The notes under the pieces: generated by a model
Seen by the model: only the letters and a program-made list of their open reading frames with translations
Told to the model about the DNA's origin: nothing
Database searches by the model: none
Shown here: one piece after another, positions 43,390 through 52,234 of the stretch
Layout: each line of letters starts with the position of its first letter
Numbering within the stretch: position 1 is the stretch's first letter
NCBI RefSeq assembly: GCF_002078015.1
Contig: NZ_LWBP01000243.1
Coordinates: forward strand, 124,001-188,000
DNA: 64,000 nt
Direction of reading: 5' to 3'
Origin: Niastella populi
Lineage (GTDB): Bacteria > Bacteroidota > Bacteroidia > Chitinophagales > Chitinophagaceae
Made by a program: the position numbers and the translations under genes

Positions 43390-44898
43390 TCAACTAGTCA
43401 ACTTACGACTATACTTATAGATCATCTCATACAACTCGCCCGGTTTAAATGGTTTGGCTAGGTAATCGGTCATACCGAATTCGCGGGTGCGTTGCAGAAT
43501 ATCTGAAGAGGCGGAAGCCGTTAAAGCAATGATAGGAATACTGCCGTCGAAACTCCTGATGTGTTGTGTGGCGTTATAACCATCCATAACCGGCATTTGA
43601 AGGTCCATCAGCACAATATCATACGTGGTTTCCCGCACCTTGTTAATGGCTATGGCGCCGTTCTCGGCAATATCAATTGCCCCGTTCCAGTTGGTGATCA
43701 TTTTCTTTGCCACCATAATATTGAACTCTACATCTTCAACCAGCAGCACTTTTATGCCCGACAGGTCGTTTTTGCCATTGGTGGTTTTTTGCGGTGGAAC
43801 TTCCTGTTTGCCTTTTTTGAAAGTGATGGTAAAAAAGAACGCAGCACCGCGGCCAGGTTCGCTGTTCAGGTAGATATCACTGTTATATAACGCCGCCAGC
43901 CGTTTTACGATGGCAAGGCCAAGGCCGGAACCGCCAAACTCGCGGGCGATATCAACGCTGGCCTGGGTAAACCGGTCGAAGATCAGCACCTGTTTTTCTT
44001 TTTCAATACCCACGCCGGTATCTGTCACCGAGAAATAAACAGTCGCTTCTTCGTCCTGGATCTTTTGCAACGAGATCTGTAAGGTAATGGTGCCGTTGCG
44101 GGTGAACTTAACCGCATTCGACATAAGGTTATGCAGTATTTGTCCCAGCCTCACTTCATCGGCCAGTATATATTGAGGCAGGGCGTCGTCAATGACCATG
44201 TTGATGGTATTGCCTCTTTCCGCTGCGCGGATCTGATGCGCCGTTTTTATGTTTTCAGCAAGCTGGTGTAAGCAAATGTTCTTTTCAGCCAGCACAATTT
44301 TCCCTTCTTCAATTTTCCCAAAGTCGAGTATATCGTTTATCAGCCGCAGCAGGTTTTCGGCAGAAATGTTAAGGGCTTTCAGGTTTTCCAGTTGGGTTGG
44401 TAACAACTGGTCCTGCGATAACAAATGCGCAATGCCAATGATGGCGTTCAGCGGCGTGCGAATTTCATGGCTCATTACCGAAAGGAAATCGCTTTTGGCG
44501 CGGGCGCCGTCTTCGGCCTGTTCCTTGGCCCTTGTCAACTCCGCTTCTGTTTCTTTTCGTTTTTGTATCTGCTTTTCGAGCCAGGCAATGCTGTTGACGA
44601 GCACATTGTCTTCCCTTTCTATAATGGCAGCCGCCCTGGGATCGTGTGCAAGGATGGTGTCTTTTAATTTCTTGACCGACTGGCTGTAAATGTTATTCTG
44701 AAGCTGCAGGTTATTCAAAATATCCTGGTACTCCTTTTCACATCCCTGAAAAGCATGCTCGGTGAGCTTTTGTTCGCTATCGTAGTTTTTATAGGCCTGA
44801 TCAACCAGCTTCAAAAGCTGCTGAACTGCGGGGTCGAATTTTTGCGCGCCTGACAAGGTTTTGGCGATCTGCTTTTCAAGTAACTGATGATACTGCAT
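43390..44898 (-). CDS. Hybrid sensor histidine kinase/response regulator
   Basis: A 502-residue soluble hybrid kinase. It has an N-terminal helical region (about 1-130, coiled coil), a HisKA domain with phospho-acceptor His144 in MSHEIRTPLNA, an HATPase domain with NLMSNAVKFTRNG, DTGVGI and FGGSGLGLAI, and a C-terminal receiver with Asp432 in LMDLQMPVMDG. There is no membrane or sensor domain, so sensing probably comes from a partner; the gene 18 bp upstream encodes a FIST-domain protein, a sensory module. The last codons lie in repeat DNA. Confidence 0.9.
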   Translation of the reverse strand: MQYHQLLEKQIAKTLSGAQKFDPAVQQLLKLVDQAYKNYDSEQKLTEHAFQGCEKEYQDILNNLQLQNNIYSQSVKKLKDTILAHDPRAAAIIEREDNVLVNSIAWLEKQIQKRKETEAELTRAKEQAEDGARAKSDFLSVMSHEIRTPLNAIIGIAHLLSQDQLLPTQLENLKALNISAENLLRLINDILDFGKIEEGKIVLAEKNICLHQLAENIKTAHQIRAAERGNTINMVIDDALPQYILADEVRLGQILHNLMSNAVKFTRNGTITLQISLQKIQDEEATVYFSVTDTGVGIEKEKQVLIFDRFTQASVDIAREFGGSGLGLAIVKRLAALYNSDIYLNSEPGRGAAFFFTITFKKGKQEVPPQKTTNGKNDLSGIKVLLVEDVEFNIMVAKKMITNWNGAIDIAENGAIAINKVRETTYDIVLMDLQMPVMDGYNATQHIRSFDGSIPIIALTASASSDILQRTREFGMTDYLAKPFKPGELYEMIYKYSRKLTS

Positions 44899-44916
44899 AA
44901 GGGGTTCGGGTTGAGC

Positions 44917-45534
44917 TTAAATTTCTGTAAATGCTGAAACGGTCATGGTTTGATCATATAGCCTGCCAAGGCTGCCCAGGTCTATTGGCGGCCCATAAAA
45001 CCCAATAGCTGTGATCACACCTGCAGCGGGCAACTGGTTTACCCCAACACAGGTTCGGGGAAATTGCGAACTATCGCCGGCAAGGCCGCTCAGTACCGGA
45101 ATATTTTGGGTATTGTTCTTATTAAAGCCTGACAGCAGTTCACTGTTATCGCTGCAGGTGCTGTCAGAAACGATAAAGGCAGCGCTCAGGTCGCTTTGCT
45201 GCAATTGCTGCAGCAGGTAATAACCGGCCGAAAAATAGTTCTGGTGCCGGTATATATAGGTTTCGGCACAATGGATGGTGATGTTATCGAATTGAATGGC
45301 TGTAACAACGACACTGTTGTTGGGCGAAGTGCAATTTATAATGCTGCCCGGGGAAGAAGATAAGATGATATGCGCCTCGGGATAACTTCTTTCCAAATAA
45401 TTGAAGACCGCGGTATCGGTGATCAGCGATGCTTCGCCAAAGACCAATACCAATTGACATTGCATGCGGTCGAAATCCTCAGCGTGCAGATGAATTTTCC
45501 AGCTTTTACCGGCGTACTGGAGTTGTTGAATTTT
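44917..45534 (-). CDS. FIST N-terminal domain protein, short form
   Basis: About 205 residues matching the N-terminal FIST domain, a ligand-sensing module found with signalling proteins: CQLVLVFGEASLITD, YPEAHIILSSSPGSII, VVVTAIQFDNI, LPVLSGLAGDSSQFP-like segments and a final AVITAIGFYG-type strand. Family proteins usually continue with a FIST_C domain to about 380 residues; here the frame stops shortly after IGFYGPPIDLG. It precedes the hybrid kinase by 18 bp and is likely its sensor partner. ATG at 45534 (MKIQQLQYAGKSW) is the family-like start. Confidence 0.7.
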   Translation of the reverse strand, partial: KIQQLQYAGKSWKIHLHAEDFDRMQCQLVLVFGEASLITDTAVFNYLERSYPEAHIILSSSPGSIINCTSPNNSVVVTAIQFDNITIHCAETYIYRHQNYFSAGYYLLQQLQQSDLSAAFIVSDSTCSDNSELLSGFNKNNTQNIPVLSGLAGDSSQFPRTCVGVNQLPAAGVITAIGFYGPPIDLGSLGRLYDQTMTVSAFTEI

Positions 45535-45735
45535 CATACGGGTTTGTTTAAGGGTGCAGGCTAAGGTTATATGTGTAACGTTTATAAGTATCAAATACTT
45601 ATATTTAGGCAGAAAAAAGTAAGTGTTTTTTATCCACCTTTTGAAATCTTCTAAAAGAATAGAGATAATCTATTAGTGAAAGGCAATAATAGTAGTAGCG
45701 GTAACCGAAAAATTGACAAAGCTCAACATTCGTTT

Positions 45736-46653
45736 ATGGAAGGCAACTGGAAAGATTATTTCACTTTCACAAAGAAAGAACGCATCGGCATTTATACATT
45801 GCTGATACTCATTGCAGCCGGCGCCATCGTGCCCCGCTTTTTTTCTACCCCGGCGTTGCACAGTGAACTGGTTGCGGAAGCCATCGATCTTGCAAAGGCG
45901 CCGCCGGCACAACCCGGCAAAGAAAAACGTTTAACCTACGATCAACGGCCATCGCCTTATGATGAGGTGGGTGATGAACCTGCTAAAACGCAACAGGCGG
46001 TGTCGCATTTTCCTTTCGATCCCAATACACTCGATGCCGAAGGCTGGCGGCGACTGGGCATTCCCGATCGCACTGTTCGCACCATTATAAATTACAGGGC
46101 TAAAGGCGGACGGTTCAGAAATGCCAGTGATGTAAAGAAAATGTATGGACTGAAAGCCGCAGACTTTGAACGCCTGGCGCCATTCATCAGGATAACCCAG
46201 CCCGCATATGTTAATTCGGCCAGGCCGTTGGTGAAATATGTAAAGGCGCCGCCGGCGGTCATCGATATCAACCAGGCTGATACAGGCGCTTTTATTTCCC
46301 TGCCCGGCATTGGTAGTAAACTGGCCAGCCGCATCATTAATTTCAGGAATAAACTGGGTGGTTTTTATTCGGTAAACCAGGTAGGGGAGACGTTCGGACT
46401 GCCCGACTCCACCTTTCAACTGATAAAACCCCGTTTGCAATGCGAACCGGCAGCGGTGCAAAAGATAAATGTCAATACGGCTGATGTAAACACCCTGAAA
46501 CAGCACCCCTATATCCGGTGGAATATAGCCAATGCCATTGTGCAGTACCGACAGCAGCACGGTGAGTTTCGTTCCTGCGGCCAGCTGCGGCAGATCGCAT
46601 TGATAACCCCCGAGATCTTTCAGAAAATTGAAGGTTATATTACGGTTGAGTAA
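45736..46653 (+). CDS. Helix-hairpin-helix domain protein (ComEA-like)
   Basis: A 305-residue membrane-anchored protein: one N-terminal helix (about 17-35, IGIYTLLILIAAGAIVPRF), then three tandem helix-hairpin-helix DNA-binding modules marked by LDAEGWRRLGIPDRTVRTI, DINQADTGAFISLPGIGSKLASRI and VNTADVNTLKQHPYIRWNIA. ComEA binds incoming DNA in transformation; the number of modules here is larger, and no other competence genes are near, so DNA uptake is only a guess. ATG at 45736 is preferred over GTG 45676. Divergent from the FIST gene. Confidence 0.8.
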   Translation: MEGNWKDYFTFTKKERIGIYTLLILIAAGAIVPRFFSTPALHSELVAEAIDLAKAPPAQPGKEKRLTYDQRPSPYDEVGDEPAKTQQAVSHFPFDPNTLDAEGWRRLGIPDRTVRTIINYRAKGGRFRNASDVKKMYGLKAADFERLAPFIRITQPAYVNSARPLVKYVKAPPAVIDINQADTGAFISLPGIGSKLASRIINFRNKLGGFYSVNQVGETFGLPDSTFQLIKPRLQCEPAAVQKINVNTADVNTLKQHPYIRWNIANAIVQYRQQHGEFRSCGQLRQIALITPEIFQKIEGYITVE

Positions 46654-46738
46654 GAACGTGACAATGTTTGTTATGTACTGAAAATAAGGCAGGTAGAGTG
46701 GTTGGTGTTAGGGGTTTATTAATATTTTCAAAAAGATT

Positions 46739-46778
46739 ACTAACATTTGTTAGTGTGTCGAAAAAACTGCTATCTTGC
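46739..46778 (+). promoter_or_regulatory. Promoter with overlapping palindromic operator before the acyl-CoA dehydrogenase gene
   Basis: ACTAACATTTGTTAGT at 46739-46754 has perfect seven-base inverted arms, in the style of TetR-type operators. A -33 TTTG (46746-46749) lies inside it, and TATCTTGC (46771-46778) is an acceptable -7 box 21 bases further on. A repressor bound here would block the promoter. No regulator gene is adjacent. Confidence 0.55.
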
Positions 46779-46824
46779 AACAGCCTTTAACGATACTTGC
46801 CAGTTAATTCAGGTAATTTTAAGT

Positions 46825-47967
46825 ATGAATTTTCAAACTTCAGAACTTACTGACCAGGTGGCACAATCGACCCGCGATTTTGCCTTGCAGCACATAAAGC
46901 CTTATGTTATGGAGTGGGATGAATCCCAGGAGTTTCCCATGCACGTTTTTAAAGAAATGGGCAAATTGGGACTAATGGGCGTACTGGTTCCTGAAAAGTA
47001 TGGTGGTGCCGGCCTCACCTATTATGAATATGTTGCCGTTATACAGGAAATTGCCAAAGTATGCGGCTCCATCGGGTTGAGCCTGGCTGCACACAACTCG
47101 CTGTGCACCGGCCATATGCTGAGCTTCGGCAATGAAGAGCAGCGGATGAAATACCTGCCTAAGCTCGCCACCGGCGAATGGCTGGGCGCCTGGGGACTAA
47201 CGGAGCCCAATACGGGAAGCGATGCTGCCAATATGAAAACAACGGCCGTTAAGGATGGCGACCATTGGGTGTTGAACGGCACCAAATGCTGGATCACCCA
47301 TGGTAAAAGCGCCGATGTGGCTGTTGTAATAGCCCGTACCGGCGAACCAAGAGCAAAGAACAACGCTACGGCCTTTATAGTTGAAAGAGGCATACCGGGC
47401 TTCAGCGGTGGTAAGAAAGAAAATAAACTGGGAATGCGCGCCAGTGAAACGGCCGAAATGATCTTCGATAATTGCCGTATACCCGATAGCAACCGCCTCG
47501 GTAATTATGGCGATGGGTTCAAACAATCACTGAAAGTGCTTGATGGTGGACGTATTTCCATAGCAGCGCTGGCGTTGGGTATCGCAAAAGGAGCATATGA
47601 AGCTTCTATACAGTATGCAAAAGAGCGCCACCAGTTCGATCAGGCAATTGCCAGCTTTCAGGGCATATCTTTTAAACTGGCCGATATGGCCACTGAAATT
47701 GCCGCCGCCGAATTGCTTACGCTGCAGGCCTGCGATCTGAAAATGCGGGGAGAGCCCATGAGCAAGGAATCGGCCATGGCAAAATATTTTGCCAGCGAAG
47801 TGGCGGTGAAAGTATCAACCGATGCCGTGCAGATCTTTGGCGGGTACGGTTATACGAAAGATTTCCCGGTAGAAAAATATTATCGCGATAGTAAACTATG
47901 CACCATAGGCGAAGGCACATCTGAAATACAAAAGATTGTCATAGCCAGAGAAGTGTTAAGAGCTTAA
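46825..47967 (+). CDS. Acyl-CoA dehydrogenase
   Basis: A 380-residue FAD enzyme that introduces a double bond into acyl-CoA in fatty acid or branched-chain amino acid breakdown. WGLTEPNTGSDAA and WITHGKSADV mark the FAD-binding middle domain; ERHQFDQAIASFQGISFKLADMA and QIFGGYGYTKDFPVEKYYRDSKLCTIGEGTSEIQKIVIAR the C-terminal domain, with the catalytic Glu in GEGTSEIQ. The position of this Glu fits short-chain (butyryl-CoA type) enzymes. The start is ATG 46825; the upstream frame crosses the promoter. It is followed by a strong terminator. Confidence 0.92.
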   Translation: MNFQTSELTDQVAQSTRDFALQHIKPYVMEWDESQEFPMHVFKEMGKLGLMGVLVPEKYGGAGLTYYEYVAVIQEIAKVCGSIGLSLAAHNSLCTGHMLSFGNEEQRMKYLPKLATGEWLGAWGLTEPNTGSDAANMKTTAVKDGDHWVLNGTKCWITHGKSADVAVVIARTGEPRAKNNATAFIVERGIPGFSGGKKENKLGMRASETAEMIFDNCRIPDSNRLGNYGDGFKQSLKVLDGGRISIAALALGIAKGAYEASIQYAKERHQFDQAIASFQGISFKLADMATEIAAAELLTLQACDLKMRGEPMSKESAMAKYFASEVAVKVSTDAVQIFGGYGYTKDFPVEKYYRDSKLCTIGEGTSEIQKIVIAREVLRA

Positions 47968-48006
47968 ATCAGGAGTACTGCTCAACGGTTGCTTGTCATG
48001 ACAGAT

Positions 48007-48036
48007 TCCCCCGGCTATAATCGGGGGATTTTTTTT
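48007..48036 (+). terminator. Rho-independent terminator after the acyl-CoA dehydrogenase gene
   Basis: TCCCCCG/CGGGGGA stem with a short loop followed by eight T residues, about 40 bp after the stop codon. Confidence 0.9.
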
Positions 48037-48161
48037 GCCTTCCTCCGCCCCTCCAGAGACGGGGGGGTGGATATTTGCTCATATCTCAGCTTATTAAATA
48101 GTACAAAAACAGGCATGATTAAAGATTATGCATCGTGCGGTTCCTGTAGTAAATTTATGGC

Positions 48162-48635
48162 ATGAATAAAGAAGTCAATTATGTGTTGCAGGGCTTCTTA
48201 CTAACGCTGGTGGTTATAGGAGCCTTTAAATTCAGCGGCTTATTATTTTCAATTCCTGCGCCTGCCCAATCTGAAGAAACAGCAGGCTATTGTGGAACAA
48301 TTGCGGAAGCAGCGCCCTCGTTAAACCCAACTGCTGAAATTGGTAAAAATATCTTTCGCGAAAATTGTGCTTCGTGCCATTCGCTGCGAAAGGACCTCAC
48401 TGGACCTGCATTGACAGGAGCGCTGAGCAGAGTGACCGATAGAAAACTGTTGTATAAATGGATCAGGAATCCTTCTGCTGTATTGAAATCGGGCAATACT
48501 TATTTTAACGGTCTTGTAAAGAAGTATGACGGCTTAATGATGACGGGTTTTCCCGGTTTAACCGACGGGGAAATAGACGCCGTTCTTGAATTTATAAGCG
48601 CATATTCAACGCCGCCGCCAATAACTGCAGAATAA
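48162..48635 (+). CDS. Membrane-anchored cytochrome c
   Basis: A 157-residue class I c-type cytochrome. Residues about 8-30 form an uncleaved or cleaved N-terminal helix, then CASCH (69-73) binds heme covalently and Met126 or Met127 in GLMMTGFPGL is the likely sixth ligand. The family position resembles the cytochrome c subunits or donors of oxidases. It faces the periplasm. No oxidase gene is nearby, so its partner is unknown. It is convergent with the small gene ending at 48638. Confidence 0.85.
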   Translation: MNKEVNYVLQGFLLTLVVIGAFKFSGLLFSIPAPAQSEETAGYCGTIAEAAPSLNPTAEIGKNIFRENCASCHSLRKDLTGPALTGALSRVTDRKLLYKWIRNPSAVLKSGNTYFNGLVKKYDGLMMTGFPGLTDGEIDAVLEFISAYSTPPPITAE

Positions 48636-48637
48636 GG

Positions 48638-48811
48638 TTACGGCATAAAATCATCAGCATCCTTCGGGCCATACTTATCGAACAGCTTATCGATAGCGCC
48701 GCCGAAAATGGGGAATTTATCTTTTGCAAAGTTCTTGACGATCTCAACGGCCTTATAAGCCTGCTGCTCGGTTAAACCTTCAGCCATTAACTTCTTAATT
48801 AACTCTTCCAT
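48638..48811 (-). CDS. Conserved-looking small protein (57 residues)
   Basis: A complete frame from ATG 48811 to TAA 48638, starting MEELIKKLMAEGLTEQQAYK and continuing VEIVKNFAKDKFPIFGGAIDKLF. It is a soluble amphipathic helical protein with good codon use. The pattern (a helix of EELxKKLxxEGLxxxQA type, then a second helix) suggests a genuine small gene, but I do not recognise a named family. It ends two bases from the convergent cytochrome c gene and lies downstream of the clpX terminator, so it needs its own promoter. Confidence 0.7.
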   Translation of the reverse strand: MEELIKKLMAEGLTEQQAYKAVEIVKNFAKDKFPIFGGAIDKLFDKYGPKDADDFMP

Positions 48812-48841
48812 ACAAATATTTTGTAAAGATAATTTAGTAAG

Positions 48842-48872
48842 AAAAAAACGTCAGTTGCCGGCTGACGTTTTT
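48842..48872 (-). terminator. Rho-independent terminator after clpX
   Basis: AAAAACGTCAG and CTGACGTTTTT form an eleven-base stem around TTGCCGG. On the minus strand it is followed by further T residues (seven in the run), so it probably ends the clpP-clpX transcript. Confidence 0.75.
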
Positions 48873-48911
48873 GTATTTGAAATACTACTTTATGAAATTG
48901 TATATGCAGGC

Positions 48912-48975
48912 GTTTTGCGTTAAGCTTTCCGCGTTATGCGTTTTGCGTTCTGCATTTTGTGTTTGCGTTCTGCAT
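48912..48975. repeat. GCGTTTTGCGTTCTGCATT repeats after clpX
   Basis: The words GCGTTTTGCGTT, GCGTTATGCGTTTTGCGTTC and TTTGCGTTCTGCATT recur in tandem with small changes, between the clpX stop and its terminator. Similar DNA lies near 9.7 kb. No gene is visible. Confidence 0.55.
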
Positions 48976-48983
48976 TAAACGTT

Positions 48984-50222
48984 TTACGCCACTTTAAGCA
49001 AACTCATTTTGCTCTTGTCGAAATTCTTCTTCGCATACTCCAGGTTCAAATGGAATACGGTTTGTTTTGAAGAAGGCAGTTCAAACATGGCATCGGTTAA
49101 GATGCTTTCGCAAATGCTGCGTAAACCACGCGCACCGAGTTTGAACTCAACGGCTTTATCAACCATAAAGTCGAGCACATCATTGTCGATGGTCAGTGCA
49201 ATACCTTCCAGATCGAACAATTTTTTATATTGTTTAACCAGCGCATTCTTAGGTTCGGTTAAAATAGAACGGAGCGTTGATTTATCGAGCGGGTTCAGAT
49301 GAGTAACAACGGGTAAACGACCCAGTAACTCAGGTATGAGGCCAAACGATTTCAGATCGGTAGCATTAATGTATTGCAACAGGTTCTTTTTCATATGCTC
49401 CTGCAGCTCTTTGTTTACATTAAAGCCAATGGCGTTGGTATTCACCCGGCGGGCGATCACTTTATCGATACCGTCGAACGCGCCACCGCAAATAAAGAGA
49501 ATGTTTTGCGTATTGATCTTGATCAGTTTTTGCTCGGGGTGTTTACGTCCGCCTTGTGGTGGAACCAGTACATCGGTGCCCTCCAGCAGTTTCAGTAAAC
49601 CCTGTTGCACGCCTTCGCCGCTCACATCGCGGGTGATTGACGGATTATCGCCTTTGCGGGCGATTTTATCAATTTCATCTATATAAACGATGCCTCTTTC
49701 GGCAGCGGCTACGTCATAATTGCACACCTGTAACAGGCGGGTTAAAATGCTTTCCACGTCTTCGCCCACATAACCGGCTTCGGTGAATACGGTTGCATCA
49801 ACGATAGCGAACGGCACGTTCAGCAAACGGGCAATGGTTTTGGCCAGCAGCGTTTTACCGGTACCGGTTTCACCTACCATTACGATATTGCTTTTTTCAA
49901 TATCAACCTCGTTGTCAGCTGGTTTCTGTTGCAGGCGTTTATAGTGGTTGTATACCGCTACTGCTAATACTTTTTTAGCTTCGTCCTGACCAATCACGTA
50001 TTCATCCAGAAAGCGTTTAACCTCAATGGGTTTCTTAACGTTCAGTTTGAAGGAAGTGCTCGGTGGGGTACTTTCATGGCGGATCATCAGCTCCTGTTCA
50101 ATGATCTCACGCGCATGCTCTACGCAATTTTCACAAATGTGTCCTTCCTGCCCGGCAATAAGAATCTTTACTTCATCGCGGCTGCGTCCGCAAAAAGAAC
50201 AATGTAGTGTTGTTTTAGCCAT
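48984..50222 (-). CDS. clpX: ATP-dependent Clp protease ATP-binding subunit ClpX
   Basis: AAA+ unfoldase that feeds substrates to ClpP. In 412 residues it has the N-terminal zinc domain (Cys8, Cys11, Cys30, Cys33), Walker A GETGTGKT, Walker [39 protein letters not shown], and the ClpP-contacting loop region. ATG at 50222 ([11 protein letters not shown]) is the family start; the longer frame from 50267 is not. Downstream of two clpP genes on the same strand, separated from the second by 123 bp with a perfect inverted repeat. Confidence 0.96.
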   Translation of the reverse strand: MAKTTLHCSFCGRSRDEVKILIAGQEGHICENCVEHAREIIEQELMIRHESTPPSTSFKLNVKKPIEVKRFLDEYVIGQDEAKKVLAVAVYNHYKRLQQKPADNEVDIEKSNIVMVGETGTGKTLLAKTIARLLNVPFAIVDATVFTEAGYVGEDVESILTRLLQVCNYDVAAAERGIVYIDEIDKIARKGDNPSITRDVSGEGVQQGLLKLLEGTDVLVPPQGGRKHPEQKLIKINTQNILFICGGAFDGIDKVIARRVNTNAIGFNVNKELQEHMKKNLLQYINATDLKSFGLIPELLGRLPVVTHLNPLDKSTLRSILTEPKNALVKQYKKLFDLEGIALTIDNDVLDFMVDKAVEFKLGARGLRSICESILTDAMFELPSSKQTVFHLNLEYAKKNFDKSKMSLLKVA

Positions 50223-50271
50223 GTTTAGTATAAAATCGCTTACAAAGGTATCTAAATGGAAGTCCAAATCC

Positions 50272-50334
50272 CAATTAAAAATCCCAAACTCCTGTTACAG
50301 AAAATTAGTATGCGGAATTTGGGATTTTTAATTG
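50272..50334. repeat. 17-bp perfect inverted repeat between clpP2 and clpX
   Basis: CAATTAAAAATCCCAAA at 50272-50288 and its exact complement at 50318-50334 flank a 29-base loop. The transcript would form a long AT-rich hairpin in the middle of the operon. The arms resemble the AAATCCC/AAATCTC dispersed repeats. It may tune clpX expression or RNA stability. Confidence 0.7.
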
Positions 50335-50345
50335 ATTATATGTAC

Positions 50346-50987
50346 CTATAACTTCTCAACTACCTGATCTACAATGCCATATTCAATGGCCTCTTTTGCA
50401 TCCATCCAGTAGTCGCGATCGAAATCCTTCATGATCTGCTCAAATTTCTTTCCACAGTTCTCGGCAAGGATGCGGGCGCCCATTTCCTTGGTTTTGCGGG
50501 TTTGCTTCGCCTGGATCTCCAGATCGGCACTTACCCCCTGCATATAACCGCCCAAACTGGGTTGGTGAATCATTACTTCGCCATGGGGGTAGATCATACG
50601 TTTACCCTTTGTGCCGGCGCTCAGCAGAATAGAGCCCATTGAAGCGGCGAGGCCCATACAAATGGTACTAACCGGGCTTTTCAACATGCGCATGGTATCG
50701 TACATGACCATACCGCTGGTTACTACGCCACCAGGGCTGTTTATAAAGAATTTTATCTCTTCACCCGGTTTGTCGGCATCGAGCAGCAACAAACGGGTTA
50801 CAATTTCTCTTGCCGATTTATCATCCACTACGCCCCACAGATACACAGCTCTTTTTTCAAAAAAGAACTTTTCCATCTTCTTCGCTAATACGCCGAAATC
50901 CTGCTTTTCTTCTTTGCCGTTTTCTTTTGGTTCTTCTTCATCATCCATTCGAAATGGCTGAAATAAATGGTTTGAATATATCTGCAT
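50346..50987 (-). CDS. clpP: ATP-dependent Clp protease proteolytic subunit, second copy
   Basis: A 213-residue serine peptidase with catalytic Ser in GLAASMGS, His in MIHQPSLGG and Asp in the FDRDYWMDAKEAIEYG region. It differs from its neighbour by a longer acidic N-terminus (MDDEEEPKENGKEEKQ) and a different sequence around the axial loops, so the two may form a mixed tetradecamer. ATG at 50987 (MQIYSNHLFQPF) is used; the longer frame from 51065 covers the intergenic gap. Lies between clpP1 and clpX. Confidence 0.9.
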   Translation of the reverse strand: MQIYSNHLFQPFRMDDEEEPKENGKEEKQDFGVLAKKMEKFFFEKRAVYLWGVVDDKSAREIVTRLLLLDADKPGEEIKFFINSPGGVVTSGMVMYDTMRMLKSPVSTICMGLAASMGSILLSAGTKGKRMIYPHGEVMIHQPSLGGYMQGVSADLEIQAKQTRKTKEMGARILAENCGKKFEQIMKDFDRDYWMDAKEAIEYGIVDQVVEKL

Positions 50988-51065
50988 GATATTTTTATTT
51001 GTAGTTCGTATAATTATATGGTCACTGAACAGGCTTCGCCTGCTCAAAAGTGTAGTTACAAACAA

Positions 51066-51761
51066 TTAGTCTTCTTTCTTCTCTTTGCGTGGATTGATCA
51101 GCAACACTTCGTCAACCAGGCCATATTCTTTGGCTTCTTCAGAAGTTAACCAGTAATCGCGGTCGCAATCTTTTTCAACCTGTTTTACTGTTTTTCCGGT
51201 GTGGAATGAAATAGCGTCGTACAGGTTCTTTTTGATCTTTTTGATCTCCTGAACGGTGATCTCGATATCGCTGGCCTGGCCGCCGATAGCGCCACTTGGC
51301 TGGTGCATCATCACCCGGCTGTGTTTAAGGGCGGTACGTTTTCCTTTTGTACCGGCGCACAGCAACACGGCTGCCATCGATGCCGCCATACCAATACAAA
51401 TGGTAGACACGTCGGGCGTAATGTAATTCATGGTGTCGTACATACCCAAACCTGAGTATACATTACCACCGGGTGAGTTGATATACATCTGGATGTCGCG
51501 CGTACGATCGGTGCTTTCGAGGAACAACATTTGCGCGGTTACGATATTGGCCACCTCGTCATTGATAGGATAACCAAGGAAGATAATGCGGTCCATCATC
51601 AACCGGCTATACACGTCCATGACTGCAATATTCATCGGACGTTCTTCAATAATATTGGGAGTGAGGTTCGTAACCTGGTGTTTTTGGTAACCGTACAGGG
51701 TATTGCTTGATATACCTCTGTGATGTACCGCGTATTTTTCAAATTCTTTTCCAAGATTCAT
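51066..51761 (-). CDS. clpP: ATP-dependent Clp protease proteolytic subunit, first copy
   Basis: A 231-residue ClpP: catalytic Ser in IGMAASMAAVLL, His in MMHQPSGAIGG and Asp in the CDRDYWLTSEEAKEYGLVD region. The N-terminal part (KEFEKYAVHHRGISSNTLYGY) is a Bacteroidota-type extension that may include a propeptide. It heads the clpP1-clpP2-clpX group, the standard cytoplasmic ATP-dependent protease. The 608-bp gap upstream separates it from the divergent cys genes. Confidence 0.95.
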   Translation of the reverse strand: MNLGKEFEKYAVHHRGISSNTLYGYQKHQVTNLTPNIIEERPMNIAVMDVYSRLMMDRIIFLGYPINDEVANIVTAQMLFLESTDRTRDIQMYINSPGGNVYSGLGMYDTMNYITPDVSTICIGMAASMAAVLLCAGTKGKRTALKHSRVMMHQPSGAIGGQASDIEITVQEIKKIKKNLYDAISFHTGKTVKQVEKDCDRDYWLTSEEAKEYGLVDEVLLINPRKEKKED

Positions 51762-52180
51762 AGTACTTTTCTATTATTTGAGTGGGCAATTTAAGTCTTT
51801 GTGGAATATCAAATACCGTGCAACACAAAAAAACAGTCATTTTGACCTAAGATATTCATAAACAGCGCTTTTAGGTCTGCTATACAGGCAGTCGGGCCGG
51901 CATAAAACGCCCTAATTTACCATTCTCGTCAGCCTAACTGGTATTGCTATGTAAAAACGTCGTGCCGGGACAAAGTTCAATAGGGTCTGATTTGAAACCC
52001 ATAGTAGTACAAAGCTTAACCGAACAACCATTAGTATTATTTGTCATTAATAATAATTGAGCAATCAACAATTAAAAAGTCAAAACGGTTCAATACGTAA
52101 TTACACCTACATACGAACAATTGTTTGTAGGTTAATTTGTTAATTGAGGGGCTTAGTCCACCCGTTTGGTAGAAAAAATT
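51762..52180. other. Gap between clpP1 and the cys promoter
   Basis: About 420 bases, AT-rich, with no open frame of note. It must hold the clpP1 promoter on the minus strand. ACAATTGTTTGTAGGTTAATTTGTTAATTGAGG near 52115-52148 has some inverted symmetry but no clear function. No riboswitch class is recognised. Confidence 0.4.
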
Positions 52181-52210
52181 TTTGAATACCGTCTTCTTGT
52201 TTTATCTTTG
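52181..52210 (+). promoter_or_regulatory. Promoter of the cys operon
   Basis: TTTG at 52181-52184 and TATCTTTG at 52203-52210 match the Bacteroidota -33/-7 consensus TTTG/TAnnTTTG exactly, with 18 bases between. Transcription would start near 52217, some 18 bases before the leader ORF and 150 before cysH. Confidence 0.7.
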
Positions 52211-52230
52211 ACCTACAAATTGAGTAGACT
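52210..52230 (+). promoter_or_regulatory. Operator-like inverted repeat at the cys start site
   Basis: GACCTA-N9-TAGACT: the right arm is identical to the perfect copy (AGTCTA-N9-TAGACT) at 63147-63167, and AGTAGACTTAT (52223-52233) is the exact complement of a string at 63144-63154. The left arm keeps only CTA. It overlaps the end of the -7 box and the expected start of transcription, a place where a repressor would act. Confidence 0.55.
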
Positions 52231-52234
52231 TATT

